Origin: Bifidobacterium breve
GTDB lineage: Bacteria; Actinomycetota; Actinomycetes; UBA12327
Reading direction: 5' to 3'
Assembly (NCBI GenBank): GCA_943332445.1
Contig: CALQPL010000008.1
Span: forward strand, 1-12,220
Length of the DNA stretch: 12,220 nt
Numbering within the stretch: position 1 is the first letter of the stretch; each line of letters opens with the position of its first letter. Below are positions 5,968 through 12,220 of the stretch, one piece after another. The notes beneath the pieces are model-generated. The model made no database searches, had not been told where the DNA came from, and saw nothing but the letters and a program-made list of their open reading frames with translations. Both the position numbers and the translations under genes were made by a program.

Positions 5968-7392
5968 GTGTTTTCCGGTTCCTTGCTGCGACCAACAGTG
6001 GGCATCACCGGAGTGGTCACAGCCGCTGCGTTTGAAACCATCGCGGTGTCCACTGCCATGCCGGAAGCGGTTAAGGCTGTTAATGGGCTGGGTGCTTATG
6101 CGTGGGCTTTCAATGGCGTCGTGATTGCCACGTTGGTTGCCACCGTGGCGGGCGGTGATTACAGCGATCGCAAGGGACCCAAGCTCCCACTTATCGGTGG
6201 CCTGATGGTTTTCGCCGTCGGTTTGTTGGTGTGTGCGACAGCCAACGTCATGCCGATCTTTGTCATCGGTCGGGTACTGCAGGGTTTAGGTGGCGGAGCT
6301 GCCATCGTCGCGGTCTACGTCGTCGTGGCCCGTGGGTATGAAGCCAAGATTCGACCGCAGGTCTTCTCTGCCCTGGCGGCAGCGTGGGTCGTTCCTTCGC
6401 TGGTTGGACCCTTTATCGCGGGTGCGATTGCAGAGTTTTGGACGTGGCGGGTGGTCTTTTTCGCAGTCGTGCCGATTGTCGTGATTGCGATGTTCTTGGT
6501 CTGGCCCTTGGTAAGTGCCGTAGAGGGACCAGGAGGCATTGGCCACGGACAAGACAAGGACTTGGCTGATGCCGGTGAGCAGACAACGCAATCAAGCCGT
6601 AGCGGACGAACCCGATGGGCCGCGTCGTTAGCAGCCGGAGCTGTCCTGATTCAAGACGGTGGTCGCCGCCTTGGTCTGGTCGGTGCGGGTGAAGCGCTCA
6701 TTGGATTAGTCGTTGTCGGATTTGCCCTGCAACGTCTCCTCCCGAGTGGTTCGTTGCGATTGGCTCGCGGGCTGCCTAGTGCAATCGGAGCTCGCGGACT
6801 TTTAGCCGGGGCTTTCTTTGGTGCTCAAGCTTTTGTTCCCCTGATGCTCGTTGATCAACGAGGTTTAGGTCTCACACTGGCGGGATTGAGTTTGACGACT
6901 TCATCGCTGGGCTGGTTTGTGGGCTCGTGGTGGCAGGGTCGTCCTGACCTGACGATTCACCGTGATCGATTAATCATTGTTGGTGCGCTGTGTGTGTTCG
7001 TCGGCATTGTCGTGATGACCCTGACCGTGACATTGCCCGCTCCTGCAGCCATTGCCGGCCTAGCGTGGGCGATTGGTGGTTTCGGAATGGGTATCACCAT
7101 TCCTGCCGTAAATGTGTGGGTGTTGGGGATGTCATCGGGGGAGGAGCAAGGAGCAAATTCCGCGGCCTTGCAACTCGGCGACGGAGCTGGAGTCTTAACC
7201 TGCACTGCTTTAGCCGGTGTCATCTATGGAATCGGTACAGCGCCTGCGGGCCAGCAACAGGTGACGTTCTTGACCATCTTTGTCACGATGACTGCGGTGT
7301 GCATCGTGGCTATCGTCGCAGCGAGTCGACTCACCGTTATTGCTCCATCAGTGACGCAGGTCTCAGCGACCGAGCCAGCACGCGACGCGTAG
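5968..7392 (+). CDS. MFS transporter, DHA2-like (drug exporter type)
   Basis: This inner-membrane protein of about 474 residues has roughly 12-14 hydrophobic segments. The first, with AAFETIAVSTAMP (20-32), matches the 'lD.TIVNvAlP' start of the 14-segment DHA2 exporters. The loop after segment two carries MFS motif A, GDYSDRKGPK (63-72), and segment five reads PSLVGPFIAGAIAEFWTWRVVFF, like antiporter motif C followed by 'WRw.F'. A long polar loop (about 190-222) splits the halves. DHA2 members export drugs, dyes or metabolites by proton antiport; the cargo here is unknown. GTG 5968 is five bases after the DUF3039 stop and no ribosome site is well spaced for it, so translation is probably coupled; an in-frame TTG at 5983 or GTG at 5998 could be the true start. 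Confidence 0.9.
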   Translation: MFSGSLLRPTVGITGVVTAAAFETIAVSTAMPEAVKAVNGLGAYAWAFNGVVIATLVATVAGGDYSDRKGPKLPLIGGLMVFAVGLLVCATANVMPIFVIGRVLQGLGGGAAIVAVYVVVARGYEAKIRPQVFSALAAAWVVPSLVGPFIAGAIAEFWTWRVVFFAVVPIVVIAMFLVWPLVSAVEGPGGIGHGQDKDLADAGEQTTQSSRSGRTRWAASLAAGAVLIQDGGRRLGLVGAGEALIGLVVVGFALQRLLPSGSLRLARGLPSAIGARGLLAGAFFGAQAFVPLMLVDQRGLGLTLAGLSLTTSSLGWFVGSWWQGRPDLTIHRDRLIIVGALCVFVGIVVMTLTVTLPAPAAIAGLAWAIGGFGMGITIPAVNVWVLGMSSGEEQGANSAALQLGDGAGVLTCTALAGVIYGIGTAPAGQQQVTFLTIFVTMTAVCIVAIVAASRLTVIAPSVTQVSATEPARDA

Positions 7393-7434
7393 TTGCAAAC
7401 CAGTCGCAATACCGTCATTGAACCGCGACCGAGA

Positions 7435-7463
7435 TTTTTTGGCTGAAGTCATCGTGCTACTTT
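7435..7463 (+). promoter_or_regulatory. Candidate promoter of the met operon leader
   Basis: TACTTT (7458-7463) fits a -10 box and is preceded by TGC, making an extended -10. A TTTTTT run (7435-7440) lies 17 bases upstream as a poor -35. Transcription would begin near 7470, giving a leader of roughly 215 bases before metY. Confidence 0.4.
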
Positions 7464-7520
7464 TTGCAGGTGCCCAAGCCCCTCATCCTCATCTCTCGGC
7501 GGACCGTTGATTACGGTCGA

Positions 7521-7577
7521 ATGTCGAGTTGCATGTGTTGCCCTGACGGAATGGATCGATGTTGTCAACGAGCGTGA
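7521..7577 (+). CDS. Cysteine-rich leader peptide (18 codons)
   Basis: ATG 7521 opens a frame reading MSSCMCCPDGMDRCCQRA and stopping at TGA 7575. Five of 18 residues are Cys, in the groups C, CC and CC, and three are Met. The frame lies between a possible promoter and an intrinsic terminator, upstream of homocysteine synthesis genes, which is where a sulfur-amino-acid leader peptide would be expected. Cys-rich upstream frames that sense cysteine supply are known in mycobacteria. Against it, no clear Shine-Dalgarno precedes either ATG (7521 or 7533), a hairpin occupies 7502-7518, and no TANNNT box is placed for leaderless start. Translation is therefore unproven. Confidence 0.5.
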   Translation: MSSCMCCPDGMDRCCQRA

Positions 7578-7589
7578 CACATTGAGCCA

Positions 7590-7615
7590 GGCCGGAAGAT
7601 TGCTTCCGGCCTTTT
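7590..7615 (+). terminator. Intrinsic terminator upstream of metY
   Basis: GGCCGGAAG-ATTG-CTTCCGGCC is a perfect nine-pair stem with a four-base loop, followed by TTTT. It lies about 200 bases after the MFS stop and 71 bases before metY. It may end the MFS transcript, act as the switchable terminator of the met leader, or both. Confidence 0.85.
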
Positions 7616-7686
7616 GCATGCCTCCCATTTTTATTCCCTCACCACCGCCGACCTAAGCCCTACCTGATCTAGGAGAAAACAAGACC

Positions 7687-8982
7687 ATGAACGACAGCTG
7701 GAGTTTTGAAACCAAGCAGATTCACGCCGGCCAAGTAGCTGACCCCACAACGGGTGCACGTGCTTTGCCGATTTACTCGACCACCTCGTACGTTTTCCGT
7801 GACACCGACCACGCAGCGGCGCTGTTCGGCCTGGCCGAATTCGGCAACATCTACACCCGCATCATGAACCCCACCCAGGCGGTTGTGGAAGAGCGCATTG
7901 CCGCCCTTGAAGGCGGAGTAGCAGCGTTGCTGGTCAGTAGTGGTCAAGCTGCCGAAACGTTGGCCATTATGAACTTGGCGGAGGTCGGCGACCACATTGT
8001 GGCCAGCCCCAGCTTGTATGGCGGCACGTACAACTTGCTCCACTACACGTTGCCAAAATTCGGAATCGAAGTCACCTTCGTCGATGACCCTGACAACTTG
8101 GAGCAGTGGAAGGCCGCCATTCGTCCGAACACGAAGGCCTTCTTTGGCGAAACGATTTCGAATCCAAAGAACGACGTGCTCGACATCGAAGGAATCTCGG
8201 GTGTTGCACACGAGCACGGCATCCCCTTGATCGTGGACAACACGATTGCTACGCCGTACCTGATTCAGCCCTTGAAGTGGGGCGCTGACATCGTCGTTCA
8301 CTCGGCGACCAAGTACCTGGGTGGACATGGCACAGCAGTGGCCGGTGTCATCGTTGATGGTGGAACCTTCAACTGGGCGGCCAACCCTGATCGCTTCCCA
8401 GGCTTTAACTTGCCGGACCCCAGCTACCACGGCTTGGTCTATGCAGAAGCCCTCGGCAACATTGCCTACATCATCAAGGCCCGCGTGCAGTTGCTGCGCG
8501 ACTTGGGCCCCGCAGTTGCTCCTTTCAATGCATTCCTCATCGCACAGGGCATCGAAACGCTGTCCTTGCGCATGGAGCGCCACATCAGCAACGCACAGCG
8601 TGTGGCTGAATGGCTTGAGCAGCGCGACGAAGTGGAGTCGGTCGCCTACGCAGGTCTGCCGTCGTCTGCTTGGTACGAGCGCGGTCGCAAATACGCGCCT
8701 GCCGGAACGGGTGCCGTCTTGGCTTTCGAAATCAAAGGTGGAATCGAAGCTGGCAAGAAGTTCGTCGATGCACTGGAACTGCACAGCCACGTTGCCAACA
8801 TCGGCGATGTCCGCTCGTTGGTGATTCACCCGGCTTCCACAACGCACTCTCAGTTGAGCGATGAAGAGCGCGCATCTGCTGGTGTCACGCCAGGTTTGGT
8901 GCGACTGGCTGTGGGTATCGAAGGAATTGAAGACATCTTGGCTGACCTCGATGCTGGATTCCGGGCAGCTAAGGGCGCCTAG
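7687..8982 (+). CDS. metY: O-acetylhomoserine aminocarboxypropyltransferase (sulfhydrylase)
   Basis: This cytosolic PLP enzyme joins O-acetylhomoserine with sulfide to make homocysteine and acetate, the direct-sulfhydrylation route to methionine. The 431 residues match the MetY length (about 430) rather than cystathionine synthase or lyase (about 380-400). Visible motifs are FETKQIHAGQ (7-16), SGQAAETLA (85-93), PSLYGGTYNL (108-117), ETISNPKNDVLDI (155-167), VDNTIATPYL (183-192, with Asp184 for the PLP nitrogen) and HSATKYLGGHGT (205-216), with Lys209 the PLP lysine. The start is ATG 7687, with AGGAG at 7671-7675. metX follows after four bases. Regulation is probably through the leader upstream. 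Confidence 0.97.
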   Translation: MNDSWSFETKQIHAGQVADPTTGARALPIYSTTSYVFRDTDHAAALFGLAEFGNIYTRIMNPTQAVVEERIAALEGGVAALLVSSGQAAETLAIMNLAEVGDHIVASPSLYGGTYNLLHYTLPKFGIEVTFVDDPDNLEQWKAAIRPNTKAFFGETISNPKNDVLDIEGISGVAHEHGIPLIVDNTIATPYLIQPLKWGADIVVHSATKYLGGHGTAVAGVIVDGGTFNWAANPDRFPGFNLPDPSYHGLVYAEALGNIAYIIKARVQLLRDLGPAVAPFNAFLIAQGIETLSLRMERHISNAQRVAEWLEQRDEVESVAYAGLPSSAWYERGRKYAPAGTGAVLAFEIKGGIEAGKKFVDALELHSHVANIGDVRSLVIHPASTTHSQLSDEERASAGVTPGLVRLAVGIEGIEDILADLDAGFRAAKGA

Positions 8983-8986
8983 GTCA

Positions 8987-10141
8987 ATGCATTCTCGCGA
9001 CGACGAATTCCTTCCAGTCACCGGTGCGTGGCTGGAGGGAGACGTCGTGGGGCAACGGCAGTTTGTGGCGCTCGGCCCGATTGATCTTGAACTCGGCGGA
9101 CACCTGCCAGAGGTGACCGTCGCCTTCGAAACGTGGGGCACGTTGGATGCCGATGGCTCCAATGGGGTTCTTGTACTGCACGCCCTCACGGGTGATTCCC
9201 ATGTCAATGGACCAGCCGGTGCGGGCCACAAGACTGCCGGTTGGCTCGATGGTCTCGTGGGAGTTGATGGCCCCATCAATCCCGACCAATGGTTTGTTGT
9301 CTCATCAAACGTTCTCGGCGGTTGTCAGGGAACTACTGGTCCATCATCGATTGCTCCCGATGGCAAGCCGTGGGGATCGCGGTTTCCTCGAGTAACGGTC
9401 AACGATCAGGTGCGCATTGAAAAGCGACTTGCAGAGCACTTGTGTGTGAAGCACTGGGCGACCGTCATCGGTGGATCCATGGGAGCGATGCGCGCGCTGG
9501 AATGGGTCGTTGAATATCCCGAAGAAGTAGGAAGCGCCGTCATCGTTGCTGTTGGTGCAGCGGCAACAGCTGACCAAATTGGAACGCAGATCACGCAAAT
9601 TCACGCCATCACCTCTGACCCTGCGTGGAATGGTGGCGATTACTACGACCAAGCGCGCGGTCCCGTTTCAGGAATGGGTGTTGCACGCCGGATTGCCCAC
9701 CTGACGTACCGCAGCGAATCAGAACTTGCGTTGCGCTTTTCTAATGAGCCTCAGGAGAACGAAGATGCGCTGGGGCAGGGCCGTTATGCGGTGCAGTCTT
9801 ACCTTGACCACCAGGCCGACAAGTTGGCTCGCCGTTTTGATGCCGGAACGTACGTGTCGTTAACCGACGTGATGACCACGTGGGACCTAGGTCGTGGCCG
9901 AGGCGGGGTAAACCACGTACTCGCGGGCATCACCACGCCCGTGATCATTGCTGGAATTGATACCGATCGTCTCTATCCGTTGTATTTGCAGCAGCAACTT
10001 GCGGATCAGATTCCTTCAACCGTCGGGGGATTGCGCTTGATTGCCTCGCCGTTTGGACACGATGCGTTTCTTATTGAACGCGAGCAAGTTTTTGCCCTCG
10101 TCGCCGAAGCTTTGCAGTTGGGCGTTCAAGCCTCTCGCTAG
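8987..10141 (+). CDS. metX: Homoserine O-acetyltransferase
   Basis: This alpha/beta-hydrolase-fold enzyme acetylates homoserine from acetyl-CoA and supplies the substrate of MetY. The 384 residues match the family (about 370-390). NVLGGCQGTTGPSS (108-121) is the MetX signature, and GGSMGAMRALEW (162-173) is the nucleophile elbow with Ser164. GIDTDRLYP (323-331) holds the acidic residue, probably Asp327, and FGHDAF (356-361) holds His358, completing the triad. Some MetX-like proteins use succinyl-CoA; pairing with MetY favours acetyl. ATG 8987 is chosen over an upstream in-frame ATG at 8861 because that extension lies inside metY and has no family resemblance. The four-base gap to metY implies cotranscription and coupled translation. 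Confidence 0.96.
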   Translation: MHSRDDEFLPVTGAWLEGDVVGQRQFVALGPIDLELGGHLPEVTVAFETWGTLDADGSNGVLVLHALTGDSHVNGPAGAGHKTAGWLDGLVGVDGPINPDQWFVVSSNVLGGCQGTTGPSSIAPDGKPWGSRFPRVTVNDQVRIEKRLAEHLCVKHWATVIGGSMGAMRALEWVVEYPEEVGSAVIVAVGAAATADQIGTQITQIHAITSDPAWNGGDYYDQARGPVSGMGVARRIAHLTYRSESELALRFSNEPQENEDALGQGRYAVQSYLDHQADKLARRFDAGTYVSLTDVMTTWDLGRGRGGVNHVLAGITTPVIIAGIDTDRLYPLYLQQQLADQIPSTVGGLRLIASPFGHDAFLIEREQVFALVAEALQLGVQASR

Positions 10142-10186
10142 CGTGTCTTAGCGTCTTCGCTGTGTAAGTTGTGCGACATTTTGTAC

Positions 10187-10783
10187 ATGAGTAATGAAAC
10201 AGCCACTACTGGCTCTGATTCCATCACCGCCTCAGTCACCGCAGTTGCAGGTTCCAAGGGACTTATCATCGGCAACGGACTGATCTCCATCATCATTGGT
10301 GTACTGCTTCTTTCGTACCCCAAGGGTGTGCTGGTTACCATCACGTTCTTCCTCGGTCTGTGGCTCCTGCTTGCAGGTCTTGCCCAAATCATTGGTGGCT
10401 TCACAGCCAACCTTGATGGCGGTAGTCGAGCCGCTTTCTTTGTCTCCGGAATTTGCTCGCTCATTTTGGGCATCATTTTCTTGAAGAACATCATCAGCGC
10501 CGAATCCGGCACTGACGCCAAGGCGATTGCCTTGCTCGCCATCCTCATTGGTGTGAGCTGGCTGATTAACGGTCTGGCTCGCTTGTTCGCTGGATTGGCA
10601 AGCCCGGGCGTACCTGGCCGCGGTTGGACCATCTTTTCGGGCATCTTGGGCATCATCGCCGCCATCATCGTTTTGGCTGCTCCGCTGTCCTCACTGGTCG
10701 TCCTGACCTGGTGGACCGCCATCCTGCTGATCGTCCTTGGTGTGTTCGAGCTCATCGGAGGCTTGTTTATCAAGCGATCGTGA
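10187..10783 (+). CDS. DUF308 / HdeD-like membrane protein
   Basis: This 198-residue integral membrane protein has about six hydrophobic segments in three hairpins after a short polar N-terminus. Each unit begins with a glycine-rich helix: LIIGNGLISIIIGVLLL, then FVSGICSLILGIIFL and FSGILGIIAAIIVLAAP. The alternating helices carry LLLAGLAQIIGGF, SWLINGLARLFAG and LLIVLGVFELIGG. This repeat is typical of the HdeD/DUF308 family; E. coli HdeD is linked to acid resistance, but actinobacterial members have no settled role. ATG 10187 is preferred to an in-frame TTG at 10169. There is no Shine-Dalgarno; GACATT six bases before the ATG is a degenerate leaderless -10, and TAAGTT (10165-10170) is another candidate box. 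It lies 45 bases after metX and may be a separate unit. Confidence 0.85.
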   Translation: MSNETATTGSDSITASVTAVAGSKGLIIGNGLISIIIGVLLLSYPKGVLVTITFFLGLWLLLAGLAQIIGGFTANLDGGSRAAFFVSGICSLILGIIFLKNIISAESGTDAKAIALLAILIGVSWLINGLARLFAGLASPGVPGRGWTIFSGILGIIAAIIVLAAPLSSLVVLTWWTAILLIVLGVFELIGGLFIKRS

Positions 10784-10786
10784 GGC

Positions 10787-10804
10787 TAGGGCTTTAGGGC
10801 CCTA
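10787..10804. repeat. Inverted repeat after the DUF308 gene
   Basis: TAGGGC-TTTAGG-GCCCTA can form a six-pair hairpin, and TAGGGCCCTA (10795-10804) is itself a perfect palindrome. It lies between the DUF308 stop and the E1 gene start, over the expected -35 of the next promoter. It lacks a U tract, so it looks more like an operator or weak terminator than a strong terminator. Confidence 0.35.
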
Positions 10805-10816
10805 TCCCTTCGTTGG

Positions 10817-10822
10817 TACGGT
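10817..10822 (+). promoter_or_regulatory. Extended -10 box for leaderless E1 mRNA
   Basis: TACGGT fits TANNNT, is preceded by TGG (extended -10), and is followed by six bases and then ATG 10829. No ribosome site fits between them. Confidence 0.55.
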
Positions 10823-10828
10823 TAAGGC

Positions 10829-12220
10829 ATGAAATCGATCCAAGACGTAACCGTCATCAACGAGCCCGCACTCGATCCCGACCTTGACCTCGACGTCTTA
10901 GACGAGATCCAGCAGCGCATCTTGTGGTTGGCCATCCGTATGGTCGATTCAGCCAACCACGATCGCGACACTGGTGATGGGGTCAAGGTCGGAGGGCACC
11001 AAGCCTCTTCGGCCTCGCTCGTGACCGCGCTGACCGCGCTGTACTTTGCTCACCTTGATGCTGCTGACCGCGTCGCCATCAAGCCGCACGCTTCTCCCGT
11101 CTTCCACTCCATCCAGTACCTCTTGGGTCAATTGGACCGCTCGTACCTCACTCGCCTTCGCGAATTGGGTGGATTGCAGTCCTACCCCTCACGTACCAAA
11201 GACCCCGACAACGTTGATTTCTCAACTGGTTCTGTCGGCCTTGGTCCCGTCGCCCCTTTGTTTGCTGCCCTCACGCGTCGCTACGTTGATGACCACTTCG
11301 GTCAGCGCGACCACTCTCGCTTTATTGCGTTCATGGGTGATGCGGAATTGGACGAAGGAAACATCTGGGAAGCCATCGCTGACCAAGCCACCCAAGGTTT
11401 GGGCAACGTCACATGGGTTGTCGACTTCAACCGTCAGTCCTTGGACCGAGTTGTTCCCGGCGTCAAGGTCCACCAGTGGCAAGTCCAGTTCTTGGCAGCT
11501 GGCTGGCAAGTCATTGAGGTCAAGTACGGCCGCAAGTTGCAGGCCAAGTTCAAGGAAGCCAACGGCGAAGACCTGCGCGCGTGGATCGATGCCATGCCCA
11601 ATGAGCAGTACCAGTCGCTGTTCGCCCTCAAGGGCGAGGAATTGCGTCAGCGCTTCCTCGAAGGTGCGCCAGAGGGAGCCAAGGCCGCAGTCGCCGGAGT
11701 CAGCGACGAAGACCTCGCGCCGTTAGTTAAGGACTTAGGTGGCCACGACCTGGCATCGATGCTCGAGGCTTATCGCCAAGCAGACGCAACCACGGATCGC
11801 CCAACGGTGATCTTTGCTTACACCGTTAAGGGTTGGGGATTGCCAAGCGCTGGTAACCCACGCAACCACTCTGCGCTGATGAGCACGGAGCAAGTCAATG
11901 AAATGCGCGCCCGAACACAGCTGACGATGGCCACTGAATGGGACCGCATTCCCGAGGACACAGCCGCTGGTCGTTGGTGCAACGAGCGCGCCCAACATTT
12001 GGAACGTCCGCGCCCTGATGGTCACTTGTCGATTGCCGTTCCCGAACGGGTAGAGACGCGTTCGCCGAGTAAGCCCATTTCCACGCAGGAGGGCTTCGGT
12101 CGAATTGTCACCAGCCTTTCGCGCGATGAAGCAGTGGCTAAGTACTTGGTCACCACTGCGCCAGACGTGGCAACGTCAACGAACTTAGCTGGTTTCATCA
12201 ACCGTGCTGGTGTGTATTCG
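10829..12220 (+). CDS. Transketolase-like pyruvate dehydrogenase E1 (AceE-related), 3' end missing
   Basis: This is the N-terminal part of a thiamine-diphosphate enzyme of the homodimeric 2-oxoacid dehydrogenase E1 group, which decarboxylates pyruvate and passes the acetyl group to lipoyl E2. The 464 codons run off the edge; I recall relatives of about 780-800 residues. Visible landmarks are VGGHQASSAS (54-63), VAIKPHASPVFHSIQYLLG (82-100), GLQSYPSR (115-122) and STGSVGLGP (132-140). The ThDP-magnesium motif is GDAELDEGNIWEA (170-182) to VVDFNRQSLDRVVP (197-210). GDAE replaces the GDGE of canonical AceE and is, as I recall, usual in this actinobacterial and proteobacterial subgroup. FAYTVKGWG and GNPRNHSALM near the middle match the AceE linker. 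It is not a classical AceE, so it may have another 2-oxoacid or no E2 partner. The start has a leaderless promoter layout. Confidence 0.88.
   Translation, partial: MKSIQDVTVINEPALDPDLDLDVLDEIQQRILWLAIRMVDSANHDRDTGDGVKVGGHQASSASLVTALTALYFAHLDAADRVAIKPHASPVFHSIQYLLGQLDRSYLTRLRELGGLQSYPSRTKDPDNVDFSTGSVGLGPVAPLFAALTRRYVDDHFGQRDHSRFIAFMGDAELDEGNIWEAIADQATQGLGNVTWVVDFNRQSLDRVVPGVKVHQWQVQFLAAGWQVIEVKYGRKLQAKFKEANGEDLRAWIDAMPNEQYQSLFALKGEELRQRFLEGAPEGAKAAVAGVSDEDLAPLVKDLGGHDLASMLEAYRQADATTDRPTVIFAYTVKGWGLPSAGNPRNHSALMSTEQVNEMRARTQLTMATEWDRIPEDTAAGRWCNERAQHLERPRPDGHLSIAVPERVETRSPSKPISTQEGFGRIVTSLSRDEAVAKYLVTTAPDVATSTNLAGFINRAGVYS

Larger units (their letters stand above)
7491..7615 (+). promoter_or_regulatory. 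Candidate transcription attenuator of metY-metX
   Basis: Several structures sit in tandem. GACCGT-TGATT-ACGGTC (7502-7518) is a perfect six-pair hairpin just before the small frame. A hairpin at 7552-7589 pairs TGGaTCGATGTtGTCA with TGACACATTGAgCCA, 15 pairs with one mismatch, one bulged T and one G-U, over the seven-base loop 7568-7574. Its arms cover the last two Cys codons and the stop of the small frame. The terminator follows at once at 7590. As an alternative fold, ATCTCTCGGC (7491-7500) can pair with GCCGGAAGAT (7591-7600), nine of ten positions including one G-U, which would break the terminator. Signal and logic are inferred. I find no SAM-I or SAM-IV riboswitch core here. Confidence 0.45.

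Noticed and set aside
7403..7440. A terminator just after the MFS gene (GTCGC...GCGAC followed by TTTTTT)
   Set aside because: The stem has only five pairs around a 17-base loop, and the T run begins five bases after it; too weak to call.
7470..7615. SAM-I or SAM-IV riboswitch upstream of metY
   Set aside because: The position is right, but the conserved core sequences of those classes that I can recall are not present. A different or new aptamer cannot be excluded without a covariance-model search.
10142..10186. A terminator between metX and the DUF308 gene
   Set aside because: Only a four-pair AGCG/CGCT hairpin is present and there is no T run.
11046..11726. A 226-codon plus-strand frame inside the E1 gene
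   Set aside because: It is in another frame of the E1 coding sequence, is dominated by Ser, Thr and Pro, and has no family resemblance.

Overview
The window looks like chromosomal DNA from an actinobacterium. It is moderately GC-rich by eye. It carries a DUF3039 protein (a family I know from Actinobacteria), a GTP-type PEP carboxykinase and a transketolase-like pyruvate dehydrogenase E1 of the kind found in actinobacteria. Several genes have a TANNNT box exactly six bases before the ATG, which is the layout of leaderless transcription. I see no transposase, integrase, tRNA, rRNA or CRISPR array. Most of the window is ordinary core metabolism.

Layout. Positions 1-1591 (minus strand) hold a two-gene operon: an atypical short-chain dehydrogenase/epimerase, then a protein cut by the window edge whose sequence resembles ferredoxin-dependent bilin reductases and red chlorophyll catabolite reductase. 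A 190-base divergent region with several inverted repeats separates it from pckG (1782-3590, plus). pckG converges on an ornithine carbamoyltransferase gene (3652-4662, minus), with a strong shared hairpin between the two stops. A secreted polysaccharide deacetylase (4797-5546, minus) follows. It is divergent from DUF3039 (5657-5962, plus), which is followed five bases later by an MFS exporter (5968-7392).

Next is the methionine operon metY-metX (7687-10141), which makes homocysteine from homoserine by acetylation and direct sulfhydrylation. A 294-base leader precedes it. The leader holds a possible promoter, a short reading frame of 18 codons with five Cys and three Met codons, a long hairpin over the end of that frame, and a clean intrinsic terminator. 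Together these look like a cysteine- or methionine-sensing attenuator, and this is the most interesting signal in the window. After metX come a DUF308/HdeD-like membrane protein (10187-10783) and the first 464 codons of the pyruvate dehydrogenase E1-like gene (10829-12220), which runs off the edge.

PEP carboxykinase and the pyruvate dehydrogenase E1 sit around the PEP-pyruvate-oxaloacetate node. metX and metY form one pathway step pair. The other neighbours show no obvious shared function. All assignments come from motifs recognised by eye; no search or folding program was run.
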